DNA from: Polaribacter sp. KT25b
GTDB taxonomy: Bacteria; Bacteroidota; Bacteroidia; Flavobacteriales; Flavobacteriaceae
Direction: 5' to 3'
Assembly: GCF_900105145.1 (NCBI RefSeq)
Contig: NZ_LT629752.1
Coordinates: 124,001-188,000 of the forward strand
DNA length: 64,000 nucleotides
Part shown: piece by piece, positions 8,901-16,472 of the stretch
Layout: the number at the start of each line of letters is the position of its first letter
Numbering within the stretch: position 1 is the stretch's first letter
Program-made: the position numbers and the translations under genes
Notes under the pieces: model-generated
Databases searched by the model: none
What the model saw: the letters and a program-made list of their open reading frames with translations, nothing else
What the model was told of the DNA's origin: nothing

Positions 8901-9505
8901 TACAATCTTCACATCCAGATATTTTTGCTATCGGAGAAATTGCAGAATTTAACAATCAATTATTTGGTATTACATCTGCAGCAGAAGAGCAAGCAGGAAT
9001 TTTAGCCAATTTTATTGCAGGTGATATTAGTGAATCTTATAAAGGTTCTGTGTTAATGAATATTCTAAAATTCAATGATTTAAACCTCTGTTCAATAGGT
9101 GAAATTAAAGTGCCAGAAAACGATAATAGCTATGAGGAAATCATTTTTACAGATATGTCTAAACGATACTATAAAAAGTGTATTGTTAAAGATGATCTTT
9201 TAATTGGGGCTGTTTTAATGGGCGATAAAAACGAGTTTGCAGAATTCAAAACAATGATAGAAAGCAAAATCGAAATGTCTGATAAAAGAGATACATTATT
9301 AAGAGGTTCTTCTAATGATGTGCCAATGTTGGGTGAGCTAGTTTGTTCTTGTAGTCAAGTGGGTGCAGGTAATATAGAAGAGGCAATTGCTGGTGGTTGC
9401 ACAAACTTTACAGAATTATGTAATAAAACAGGTGCTGGTTTAGGTTGTGGAAGTTGTAAAACTGAGGTAAGAGAAATTTTGAATAACGCAAAAGTAAAGG
9501 TATGA
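5984..9505 (+). CDS. nasA: Assimilatory nitrate reductase fused to FAD/NAD and [2Fe-2S] (BFD) domains
   Basis: A 1173-residue cytoplasmic enzyme of three modules. Residues 1-700 are a molybdenum-bis-MGD catalytic subunit with an N-terminal [4Fe-4S] site (C10, C13, C17, C45) and the Nas/Nap-type Mo-ligand cysteine C139 in SRLCMSSAVVGYKK. Residues about 705-1100 are a NirB/NasB-like pyridine nucleotide-disulfide oxidoreductase fold with two dinucleotide motifs, VAGAGAAAF and VGGGLLGLE. The C terminus is a BFD-like [2Fe-2S] domain with VCSCSQ and CGSC. It thus combines NasC and NasB of other bacteria in one chain and may take electrons directly from NAD(P)H. There is no signal peptide. It shares a 4-bp ATGA overlap with the next gene, implying translational coupling. 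Gene symbol by function. Confidence 0.9.
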   Translation: MIKNEVKTTCSYCGVGCGIIVKKDINNKVFVEGDKDHPVNKGMLCSKGMNLHYVANDVSDRILYPEMRWSRSHPRERVSWDTALDRAANVFKSIIKKHGPDSVAFYVSGQSLTEEYYIANKLTKGFLGTNNIDTNSRLCMSSAVVGYKKTFGEDSVPVSYEDIELADCFLITGANPAWCHPILFRRIEKRKEENPNVKIIVIDPRRTDSANFADLHLQLTPGTDVVLYNAIARRLYKRGLIDEDFIKKHTQGFEDYRKIILDTNLKKASKICGVSEDDIEKAAEIIGLSKGFISMWAMGLNQSVIGTDKNTSLLNLSLITGQVGKPGSGPFSLTGQPNAMGGREVGGMANLLAVHKDLGNEEHRREVAQFWGVEKISPKPGLTATEMFDALERGKLKAVWIACTNPLVSMPNSHQIEKAMANSKFVVVQEISHKSDTVKYADLVLPAAAWLEKEGTMTNSERRISYLPKEIDAPGEARPDVEIFCDFAQRMGFRGFNYNSTAEIYDEYASMTKGTNIDVSFLNYDRLKNEGTFQWPVNEYRHSGTPRLFEDKKFYTSSQKAIFNVPSTIENTSVKTNQDYPLILTTGRIRDQWHTMTKTGKVSRLKTHYPKPVLEINPVDAYLNGIKDGDVTEIKSANGVVRVRAKITDAIKEGVVFLPMHWGKVLKSNLNRANNLTNTHIDPVSKEPDFKFTSVSVSKYKKAKEKIIVAGAGAAAFRFLQNYRDYNQVDEIHVFSKESNLFYNRVLLPEYITEELTWQQLLKIKNAELSNLDIHIHPETLIDKIDKETKIVTDSNGETHTFDKLILATGSRAFIPKDVQIDLPGRFTMRNKSDADEFKKYLENTGLPPEEQHVVIVGGGLLGLELAAAMKHKNVKITIVQRASRLMERQLDKISSKLLSLDVQERGIQIYFDNEVSTVFDDDETGELTINLKSGKYITANAIVYAIGTRPNIEIAKNNGIVCGRGVKVNQHLQSSHPDIFAIGEIAEFNNQLFGITSAAEEQAGILANFIAGDISESYKGSVLMNILKFNDLNLCSIGEIKVPENDNSYEEIIFTDMSKRYYKKCIVKDDLLIGAVLMGDKNEFAEFKTMIESKIEMSDKRDTLLRGSSNDVPMLGELVCSCSQVGAGNIEEAIAGGCTNFTELCNKTGAGLGCGSCKTEVREILNNAKVKV

Positions 9506-10935
9506 GCAAGCAATTGAATCGAGTTATTGTAAAAGGTGGTGTTTTATCTCCAGGAGAACTAAAATACATTTGCGAATCTGTAGAAAGTTTAGGTCAAAAA
9601 ACGATTTCTTTTGGTTCTAGACAGGATATTTTATTGCCCAAAAAAGTTAAAAAAGAAGATTTATCTCAATTTGATAAATTACGAGTGGTAGAAGCAGACG
9701 AGGTTGGTATAGAAAATATTATGTCTTCTTATGTTTGTGCAGATATTTTTCCAAGTACTTCTTGGTTAACAGGAGATCGATACTTGTATATTTTAGAACA
9801 ATTCCGATCAAAATCTACCTTAAAAATAAATATTACAGATCCAAAACAACGTTTAGTGCCTTTATTTACAGGGCATATTAATTTTATTGCTTCAGAACAC
9901 GAAGATTATTGGTATTTGTACATCAGACTTCCTGGTTGGGATGAAATAAAAATGTATCCTGCTTTAATTTATTCTTGGGATTTAGATAAAATTGAAACAA
10001 CAATAGAAAACATTTTAAAAGAAGAACCAGAAACTATTGAAACTATTTTCGAGTTGGTAAACGATGCTTTAGACGCAAATAATAGAACTGTTGATAAGCC
10101 TTTAGAAGTCCCTTTTTATCCTTTTCCGTATTTTGAAGGGATGAATAAAATAGGATCAGATAAATATTGGTTGGGTTTATATTGGAGAAATAATAAGTAC
10201 GATATTTCTTTTCTAAAGGAAATGTGCGAATTATGTTCAGAAAATAAGATAGGTAAAATTTCAATTACACCATGGAAATCTTTTATTGTAAAAGGTATTC
10301 CAAGAGAATCTAAATTGATTTGGGAAAAATTTTTAGGTAAAAGAGGTATCAATGTTCGTCATTCAATGTTAGAGTTAAATTGGCATTTGCCAGTATCCAA
10401 TAAAGATGCATTAAATTTAAAAAAATACTTAGTTGCTAATTTCGATCAAAATGATATTAGTACTTATGGATTAACATTTGCGATTACAAACTATAGCAAA
10501 GCTTCTTATTATTTTACATCTATAGTAGTTCAGAAAAATAAGCAACCAGAAATGATTGGTAATTTTCAAACAAGAGATACTTATAATTTATTGTATGCTA
10601 AAGACTTTGATCCTAATACAAGGCAATATATTATGCACGTTCAAGATGTTGATAAAGTTGAATTACCTGGTTTGTTGATGGAATTAAGTCAGTTGTATTT
10701 TGATGATTTAGGTAGTGAAAAAGAAGATGAAAAAGGCGCAGAAATTAAAAAAGAACAGATAGAATTAGAAGTGTATCAGTGTCAAGATTGTTTCACTATT
10801 TATGATGAAGCTTATGGAGATGTAACACAAAATATAGCTGCAGAAACCTTATTTTCTGAATTACCAATAAATTATGAATGCCCACTTTGCGAAGCTCCTA
10901 AAAGTAATTTTGAAAAAGTGGTATTGGTAAAATAA
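9502..10935 (+). CDS. Sulfite/nitrite-reductase-like protein without siroheme ligands, C-terminal rubredoxin
   Basis: A 477-residue protein. Residues 1-210 and about 211-400 each begin like a ferredoxin-like half-domain of sulfite/nitrite reductases (KGGVLSPGELKYI...SRQDILLP, and LGLYWRNNKYDISFLKEM...ITPWKSFIVKGI). The siroheme/[4Fe-4S] cysteine motifs expected after each half are missing: the CxxxxxC place reads VCADIFPSTSW and the GCPxxC place reads DPKQRL. The tail (about 424-472) is a complete rubredoxin with C427/C430 and C460/C463. So it looks like a catalytically dead reductase scaffold carrying a one-iron electron carrier. The gene overlaps the nitrate reductase gene by 4 bp, suggesting it feeds electrons to, or assembles, that enzyme (inference). 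The half-domain resemblance is read by eye. Confidence 0.75.
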   Translation: MSKQLNRVIVKGGVLSPGELKYICESVESLGQKTISFGSRQDILLPKKVKKEDLSQFDKLRVVEADEVGIENIMSSYVCADIFPSTSWLTGDRYLYILEQFRSKSTLKINITDPKQRLVPLFTGHINFIASEHEDYWYLYIRLPGWDEIKMYPALIYSWDLDKIETTIENILKEEPETIETIFELVNDALDANNRTVDKPLEVPFYPFPYFEGMNKIGSDKYWLGLYWRNNKYDISFLKEMCELCSENKIGKISITPWKSFIVKGIPRESKLIWEKFLGKRGINVRHSMLELNWHLPVSNKDALNLKKYLVANFDQNDISTYGLTFAITNYSKASYYFTSIVVQKNKQPEMIGNFQTRDTYNLLYAKDFDPNTRQYIMHVQDVDKVELPGLLMELSQLYFDDLGSEKEDEKGAEIKKEQIELEVYQCQDCFTIYDEAYGDVTQNIAAETLFSELPINYECPLCEAPKSNFEKVVLVK

Positions 10936-10954
10936 ATATAGAAATTAGAAAACT

Positions 10955-11707
10955 TTGGCACTGAATCAAAACATAGCATTAAAAAACACAAGAAAAGTAA
11001 TAAACGATTTTTCTTGTATGTCTTGTACTAATGCTAATTGTTTGATTAAAAAAAATATATATAACTTAATAAATCCTTCTTTTGTTGATAATAAAAAATC
11101 GCTCAGATGTAAAAAAGGGCAACAATTTATTATTGAAGGAGCACCTGTAAATGGCTTATTTTTTATTTTAAAAGGCACAGTAAAAGTTTTTAGAACAGGT
11201 ATTAATGGTCGTGAGCAAATTGTGCGTTTTGCGAAAGAAGGTGAAATTATTGGGCATAGAGGTTTTGGTACAGAAGAGTATTATTCTATTGGAGCTATTG
11301 CCTTGCAAGATACAATTTTGTGTTATTTTTCTAAAACGGATTTACAAGAAGCTTTGTTAGAAAATCCGAAGTTTGCTTATGACATGATGTTGTTTTATGC
11401 TAACGAACTCAATAGAAGTGAATCTAAAGTAAAATCTATTTCACAAATGACGGTTCGTGAACGAGTTATAGATACTTTATTGTACATCAACAGAAAATTT
11501 GGAGATTTAAGAGGGTTCTTAAACTTGCCTTTAAGTAGAAAGGAGTATGCAGATTATGCAGGTACCACAGAAGAGCAGGTAATTCGCGTTTTTTCTTTGT
11601 TAAAAAAAGAAGGTTTAATTATTGCAAAAGGCAAAAAGATTGGTATAACAAATGTACAAGCTCTTAAAAACGAGATTAGTGAACATAATTACTATTTAGA
11701 TTCATAA
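10955..11707 (+). CDS. Crp/Fnr-family regulator with FNR-like cysteines
   Basis: A 250-residue protein. The first start after an upstream stop is TTG, and the next Met is inside the cysteine cluster, so a TTG start is likely. The cyclic-nucleotide-fold beta-roll is about 50-145, a dimer helix follows, and a winged HTH is near 190-230 (LSRKEYADYAGTTEEQVIRVF). C21, C24 and C29 (CMSCTNANC) plus C123 (ILCYFSK) match the spacing of the [4Fe-4S] ligands C20, C23, C29 and C122 of E. coli FNR, so oxygen or NO sensing is plausible. It lies 19 bp after the rubredoxin gene. In the recognition helix the Glu and Arg of FNR are kept but the Ser is Ile, so its DNA site may differ from TTGAT-N4-ATCAA. Confidence 0.85.
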   Translation: MALNQNIALKNTRKVINDFSCMSCTNANCLIKKNIYNLINPSFVDNKKSLRCKKGQQFIIEGAPVNGLFFILKGTVKVFRTGINGREQIVRFAKEGEIIGHRGFGTEEYYSIGAIALQDTILCYFSKTDLQEALLENPKFAYDMMLFYANELNRSESKVKSISQMTVRERVIDTLLYINRKFGDLRGFLNLPLSRKEYADYAGTTEEQVIRVFSLLKKEGLIIAKGKKIGITNVQALKNEISEHNYYLDS

Positions 11708-11739
11708 AATTAATATATCTTAAATTAATTATTTAAATA

Positions 11740-11775
11740 AAAAGTCTTTCAGTTTATCAATTGAAAGACTTTTTT
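11740..11775 (+). terminator. Rho-independent terminator after the FNR-like gene
   Basis: A 12-bp stem, AAAAGTCTTTCA with TGAAAGACTTTT, around a 10-base loop and ending in a T-run. It closes the narK-to-regulator stretch and separates it from nrtA. Confidence 0.85.
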
Positions 11776-11934
11776 ACGTAGTAAAATTAGCTTAAAATAA
11801 GTATAACTAAATAGTACTTAGTCTTTAATTTATATTTTAAAATATTGTTTGTTAATGTTTTGTAAAAATTATATGTTTTTTGGCAGGTTTTAATATGTTT
11901 TAAAAAGAGGTTTTAGTATGTGTAATATCATAAG

Positions 11935-11961
11935 TTGAAATAAGAACTAGGTATATATTTG
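11935..11961 (+). promoter_or_regulatory. Putative nrtA promoter
   Basis: TTG (11935-11937) and TATATTTG (11954-11961, matching TAnnTTTG) are separated by 16 bp, slightly short of the usual spacing. Transcription would start near 11967, about 40 bp before the nrtA start. The remainder of the 301-bp gap is AT-rich, with TAAGTAT at 11798 and TACTTAG at 11815. Confidence 0.5.
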
Positions 11962-11970
11962 TTAAAAAAA

Positions 11971-11986
11971 TAAGTATTAATACGTA
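11971..11986 (+). promoter_or_regulatory. 7-2-7 inverted repeat in the nrtA leader
   Basis: TAAGTAT-TA-ATACGTA is the narK palindrome with one mismatch. It sits just downstream of the predicted transcription start of nrtA, a position more typical of repression or of a second upstream promoter. Reader protein unknown. Confidence 0.45.
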
Positions 11987-12008
11987 GATTACTAAAACTT
12001 ACGAAACA

Positions 12009-13394
12009 ATGAAAGCTCTATTCAAAAAAACAATTTACATTTTACCTGTAGCAATGTTACTATTTGCTTGTGGTGGTAAAGGAACAAAAAAAGAAATAAC
12101 AACAGAAGTTGTAACAGCATCAAAAACAAAACAATTAGATATAGAAAAACCACAATTAACTTTCGGTTTTATCAAATTAACAGATATGGCTCCTTTGGCA
12201 ATTGCTAAAGAAAAAGGTTTTTTTGAAGATGAAGGTTTATTTGTTTCTGTAGAAGCACAATCTAACTGGAAAAATGTTTTAGACAGAGTTATTGATGGTC
12301 AATTAGATGGTTCTCATATGTTAGCAGGTCAGCCAATTGCAGCAGGTGCAGGTTTTGGTCGTCAAGCAAAATTAGTTACTCCTTTTTCTATGGATTTAAA
12401 TGGAAATGGAATTACAGTTTCTAATGATGTTTGGTCTAAAATGAAACCAAATGTACCTGCGGATAGTGATGGAAAACCAATTCATCCTATTAAAGCAGAT
12501 GCTTTAAAACCTGTAATTACAGAATATAAAAACTCAGGAAAAGCATTTAAAATGGGAATGGTTTTTCCTGTGTCTACACATAACTACGAAATTAGATATT
12601 GGTTAGCAGCAGCAGGGATTCATCCAGGTATGTATACTAAAGAAAATGTACAAGGACAGATTGATGCAGAGGTTTTATTATCTGTAACTCCACCACCACA
12701 AATGCCAGCAACTTTAGAAGCAGGTACCATTTTTGGATATTGCGTAGGAGAACCTTGGAATCAACAAGCAGTATTTAAAGGAATTGGAGTTCCTGTAGTT
12801 ACAAACTACGATATCTGGAAAAACAACCCAGAAAAAGTATTTGTAATGACAGAGAAATTTATTGAAGAAAATCCAAATACAGCAATTGCAGTTACTAAAG
12901 CTTTAATTAGAGCTGGTAAATGGTTAGACAAGCCAGAAAACAGAAAAGAAGCAGTACAGATTTTATCTATGAGTCAATATGTAGGAGCGCCAGTAGAAGT
13001 TTTAGCAAACTCAATGACAGGTACTTTCGAATTTGAAAAAGGTGATAAAAGAGATATGGAAGATTTTAATGTATTCTATAAGTACAATGCTACTTATCCT
13101 TTTTATTCTGATGGAATCTGGTTTTTAACTCAAATGAGAAGATGGGGACAAATACCAGAAGCTAAAACTGCAGATTGGTATTCTTCAACAATCAAAGATA
13201 TTTATAGACCAGATATCTGGAAAAAAGCAGCAGCTCTTTTAATAGAAGAAGGTAACATACCTGCAACAGATATTCCTACAACAGATGGTTATAAACCAGC
13301 AACAGCAGATTTTATTGATGGTACTACTTACGATGCAAAAGATCCAATAGGTTATATCAACAGTTTTTCAATAGGAAATAAAGACAAAAAGTAA
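12009..13394 (+). CDS. nrtA: Nitrate ABC transporter substrate-binding lipoprotein (NrtA/CmpA family)
   Basis: A 461-residue periplasmic binding protein. The N terminus is a lipoprotein signal with lipobox LLFAC and lipidated cysteine C21. The mature part starts with a linker rich in K and T, then the NMT1/NrtA fold: [23 protein letters not shown], then [19 protein letters not shown] and [15 protein letters not shown], typical of nitrate/bicarbonate binders. The family binds nitrate, nitrite or bicarbonate; the permease and two ATPases downstream and the nitrate setting favour nitrate. First gene of the nrt operon, with its own promoter and possible operator. The following gene is 131 bp away across a palindromic repeat. 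Confidence 0.9.
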   Translation: MKALFKKTIYILPVAMLLFACGGKGTKKEITTEVVTASKTKQLDIEKPQLTFGFIKLTDMAPLAIAKEKGFFEDEGLFVSVEAQSNWKNVLDRVIDGQLDGSHMLAGQPIAAGAGFGRQAKLVTPFSMDLNGNGITVSNDVWSKMKPNVPADSDGKPIHPIKADALKPVITEYKNSGKAFKMGMVFPVSTHNYEIRYWLAAAGIHPGMYTKENVQGQIDAEVLLSVTPPPQMPATLEAGTIFGYCVGEPWNQQAVFKGIGVPVVTNYDIWKNNPEKVFVMTEKFIEENPNTAIAVTKALIRAGKWLDKPENRKEAVQILSMSQYVGAPVEVLANSMTGTFEFEKGDKRDMEDFNVFYKYNATYPFYSDGIWFLTQMRRWGQIPEAKTADWYSSTIKDIYRPDIWKKAAALLIEEGNIPATDIPTTDGYKPATADFIDGTTYDAKDPIGYINSFSIGNKDKK

Positions 13395-13412
13395 AAAATT
13401 GTAGTTCAGTCT

Positions 13413-13481
13413 GTCATTTTGAGCAAAATGAAATGAAGTAGAAAATCTTACAGTAGATTTCATCACTTTGGTCAAAATGAC
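13413..13481. repeat. REP-like ~70-bp palindromic element in the nrtA-nrtB junction
   Basis: Ends are a perfect 10-bp inverted repeat, GTCATTTTGA and TCAAAATGAC. An inner inverted pair AAATCT/AGATTT sits around a short centre, and GAAGTAGAAAATCT faces AGATTTCATCACTT. The element at 45898-45970 has the same plan, so they are two diverged members of one family. It can fold into a long RNA hairpin between nrtA and nrtB. Confidence 0.7.
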
Positions 13482-13525
13482 ATCCAAACTTAATTAAGAA
13501 AACTATCATTAATTACACTAATATT

Positions 13526-14632
13526 ATGAAAGCAAGTTTAACATTAGGAAAAGTATCTAATTTTATAGGACTAGGTTTTTTTACAACATTAAAAGATCTA
13601 TTTACTGGAAAGCTAGATAAAGAAGATTTTAAAAATTTACTACGCAAGTTTATTGTTCCACTTGCTTCCATTTTATTGTTCTTTCTTTTATGGCATTTAG
13701 GGGCAAAATCTTTATACAATATAGAGGCAGAATATAAAATTGAAAAAGCGTTACAAGATCAAGGGCAAGCAGCAGCAGATGCTTTAACAGCTTGTATTGC
13801 TTCTGGTGAATCTAGTTGTCAGCCAAATACCTTGCCTTCTCCTAGTCAGGTTTGGGATTCTTTTCAATCTTTATTAAGAGATCATAATATTATTAGTGCA
13901 GACAAAGCTGCATTTGCAGAAAAAACTGCAGCTTTAAATGCTAAAAGAATTGCTGCTGGTAAAGATGCAATTGTTTATACGGGTAGACCATCTTTTGTAG
14001 ATCAAATATATAGAAGTTTACAAACCGTATTTGCAGGTTTTTTATTAGCATTAGTAATTGCTGTTCCTTTAGGAATCTTTATTGGGTTAAGTCCTACTTT
14101 AAAAAGTGCTTTTAACTGGTTTATTCAAATCTTTAAACCAGTATCTCCAGTTGTTTGGTACTTGTTAGTTTTTATGATTGTAAAAACGTTACTAATTGGT
14201 TCTGCAGATGATAGTTCATTTACAATTTCATTTATAAGTGTTGGTTTATGTTCTATGTGGGCAACTTTAGTAAACACAGCAATGGGAGTTTCTTCTGTAG
14301 ATAAAGATTATATAAATGTTGCAAAAGTTTTAAAATTAGGAACTTTTCAAAAGATATTTAAAGTAGTATTACCTTCATCTTTACCATTAATTTTTACGGG
14401 ATTAAAAATCACGTTGTCAGTTGCTTGGATGGTTTTAATTGCCATTGAACTTTTGGCACAGAGTCCAGGTTTAGGATTGTTTGTTTGGGAAGAATTCCAG
14501 AATGGAGCTAACGATTCTAATGCAAAAATTATTGTTGCAATGTTTGTTATAGGAATCATTGGTTTCTTGTTAGACAGATTAATGTTAACAATTCAAAACT
14601 GGGTTTCATTTGATAAAACTGATGCAATTTAA
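13526..14632 (+). CDS. nrtB: Nitrate ABC transporter permease
   Basis: A 368-residue inner-membrane protein of the BPD_transp_1 (TauC/SsuC/NrtB) class. One helix lies near residues 40-58; a soluble loop of about 100 residues follows (containing LPSPSQVWDSFQSLL), then a core of about five helices from residue 165 on. The EAA-loop that contacts the ATPases reads INVAKVLKLGTFQKIFKVVLP. It forms the channel for the substrate delivered by NrtA. The first ATPase gene begins 31 bp downstream. The N-terminal soluble stretch before the first helix is longer than in most cyanobacterial NrtB proteins. Confidence 0.9.
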   Translation: MKASLTLGKVSNFIGLGFFTTLKDLFTGKLDKEDFKNLLRKFIVPLASILLFFLLWHLGAKSLYNIEAEYKIEKALQDQGQAAADALTACIASGESSCQPNTLPSPSQVWDSFQSLLRDHNIISADKAAFAEKTAALNAKRIAAGKDAIVYTGRPSFVDQIYRSLQTVFAGFLLALVIAVPLGIFIGLSPTLKSAFNWFIQIFKPVSPVVWYLLVFMIVKTLLIGSADDSSFTISFISVGLCSMWATLVNTAMGVSSVDKDYINVAKVLKLGTFQKIFKVVLPSSLPLIFTGLKITLSVAWMVLIAIELLAQSPGLGLFVWEEFQNGANDSNAKIIVAMFVIGIIGFLLDRLMLTIQNWVSFDKTDAI

Positions 14633-14663
14633 TAATTAGTTCAACAATTAAACATCAAAAAAA

Positions 14664-15521
14664 ATGGCATATTTAGAGCTTAATAATATTTGCAAAACCT
14701 ATGGAAATGATGGGGATGAAACTGAGGTTTTATCTAATATAAACCTTAAAATAGAAGAAGGTGAATTTGTTGCAATTGTTGGTTTTACAGGAAGTGGAAA
14801 AACAACGTTAGTAAATTTAATAAATGGGTTAATAGAACCAACAAGTGGTGAGGTTTTGTTTAAAGGAGAACCTGTAAATGGTACAAGCCATGAAAGAGGA
14901 GTTATTTTTCAGAACTACTCATTATTACCTTGGTTAACTGTTGGTCAAAATGTATTTATGGCAGTAAAAGAAGCTTTTCCAAAGAAAAATAAGGCAGCAT
15001 TAAATGAAATAGTTGCTAATTATGTTGAAATGGTGAGTTTAACACCAGCCATAAATAAAAGACCTAATGAGTTATCAGGTGGAATGCGTCAAAGAGTTGC
15101 AGTGGCAAGAGCTTTAGCAATGAAACCAGAGATGATTATTATGGATGAACCTTTAGGTGCTTTAGATGCTTTAACTCGTGGAAATTTACAGGATGAAATT
15201 TTAAATATTTGGGGAAAAGATAAAAGAACAGCTTTGTTAATTACAAATGATGTAGATGAAGGAATTTATATGGCAGATAGAATTATTCCATTACGTCCAG
15301 GGCCAAATGCAACTTTAGGTCCAGAGTTTAAAATTGATTTAGAGCGTCCTAGAGACAAAACAGAAATGAATGATAATCCTAATTTTAAGAAAACTCGAAA
15401 TGAAATTATTGAGTATTTAATGGATATTGGAAATGAGCGTAAATCTGTGGCTAAAGAAGAAATAATACTTCCAGATTTAGTTCCTAAGGATTTTGTTAAC
15501 CAGTTTAAATTTGGAAACTAA
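14664..15521 (+). CDS. Nitrate ABC transporter ATPase 1 (H-loop His replaced)
   Basis: A 285-residue nucleotide-binding subunit. Walker A is [10 protein letters not shown], the signature is [15 protein letters not shown] and Walker B with catalytic Glu is [11 protein letters not shown]. The switch (H-loop) histidine expected in ITHDVDEA is N195 here ([12 protein letters not shown]). The tail [21 protein letters not shown] is typical of NrtC/NrtD-type subunits; the extra C-terminal binding domain of cyanobacterial NrtC is absent. Its stop codon overlaps the start of the second ATPase gene by one base (TAATG), so the two are probably made as a heterodimer. Symbol left blank because nrtC and nrtD cannot be told apart reliably. 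Confidence 0.88.
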   Translation: MAYLELNNICKTYGNDGDETEVLSNINLKIEEGEFVAIVGFTGSGKTTLVNLINGLIEPTSGEVLFKGEPVNGTSHERGVIFQNYSLLPWLTVGQNVFMAVKEAFPKKNKAALNEIVANYVEMVSLTPAINKRPNELSGGMRQRVAVARALAMKPEMIIMDEPLGALDALTRGNLQDEILNIWGKDKRTALLITNDVDEGIYMADRIIPLRPGPNATLGPEFKIDLERPRDKTEMNDNPNFKKTRNEIIEYLMDIGNERKSVAKEEIILPDLVPKDFVNQFKFGN

Positions 15522-16351
15522 TGAGTATGATAACAAAAAGTACAACTACCAAAAATGTAATAGAAAACGGCCTTTTTCCTTCTAGTGAAGTGATGTTGGA
15601 TTTAAAGAACCTAAAAAAAGTATATCCTACTCCAAAAGGTGATTATGTGGTTTTAGAAGATTTGAATCTTCAGATAAAAAAAGAAGAATTTGTTACCATT
15701 ATTGGGCATTCTGGTTGTGGTAAAACAACGATGCTTTCTATGATTGCAGGATTAAACCCAATTTCTGGAGGAAACATTTCTGTACTTGGTAAACATATAA
15801 AAGGACCAGGACCAGATAGAGGTGTTATTTTTCAATCGCCAAGTTTAATGCCATGGATGACTTCTTTACAAAATGTATTGTTAGGCGTAAATCAAGTTTT
15901 TCCTGATGCAACAAAAGCACAAAGAAATGATGTTGCAAAATATTATTTACAAAAAGTTGGTTTAGAAGATTCTTTTCATAAAAAAGCAAGCGAATTATCT
16001 CAAGGAATGCAGCAAAGAGTTGGTATTGCCAGAGCATTTGCAATTAAACCTAAAGTACTTTTATTAGATGAACCTTTTGGAATGTTAGATTCTTTAACAA
16101 GAGGAGAATTACAAGATATATTAATTGAAATCTGGAATAAAGAAAAAATTACTGCTGTAATGATTACTCATGATGTTGATGAAGCCATCTTTTTAGCAGA
16201 TAGAGTAGTAATGATGACAAGTGGTCCCAAAGCAAAAATAGGAGACATTTTAGATATCAATTTTGAAAGACCAAGAACAAGAAAATCAGTTTTAGAACAC
16301 GACGATTATTACAAATACAGAAAGCATTTAATAGACTTTCTAGAACATTAA
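15521..16351 (+). CDS. nrtD: Nitrate ABC transporter ATPase 2 (non-canonical signature)
   Basis: A 276-residue nucleotide-binding subunit. Walker A is GHSGCGKTTM, Walker B is LLLDEPFGMLD and the H-loop is intact (H217 in MITHDVDEAIF). The ABC signature reads LSQGMQQRVGIARAF, with Q161 in place of the first Gly of LSGGQ. Related nitrate transporters have LSNGM, from memory. Together with the missing H-loop His of ATPase 1, this puts both substitutions in the same composite nucleotide site. The ending GDILDINFERPRTR is typical of NrtD. Translationally coupled to ATPase 1. Confidence 0.88.
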   Translation: MSMITKSTTTKNVIENGLFPSSEVMLDLKNLKKVYPTPKGDYVVLEDLNLQIKKEEFVTIIGHSGCGKTTMLSMIAGLNPISGGNISVLGKHIKGPGPDRGVIFQSPSLMPWMTSLQNVLLGVNQVFPDATKAQRNDVAKYYLQKVGLEDSFHKKASELSQGMQQRVGIARAFAIKPKVLLLDEPFGMLDSLTRGELQDILIEIWNKEKITAVMITHDVDEAIFLADRVVMMTSGPKAKIGDILDINFERPRTRKSVLEHDDYYKYRKHLIDFLEH

Positions 16352-16472
16352 AAAATAAAATAGTGATATTTATAGAGTTAAAAACATCTGATTTGTCATA
16401 AATAAGATATTTTTGTCTTTTTATATTGCGCCTTTAAATATATATTAATTTAATACTAAAAATAGAATAAAA

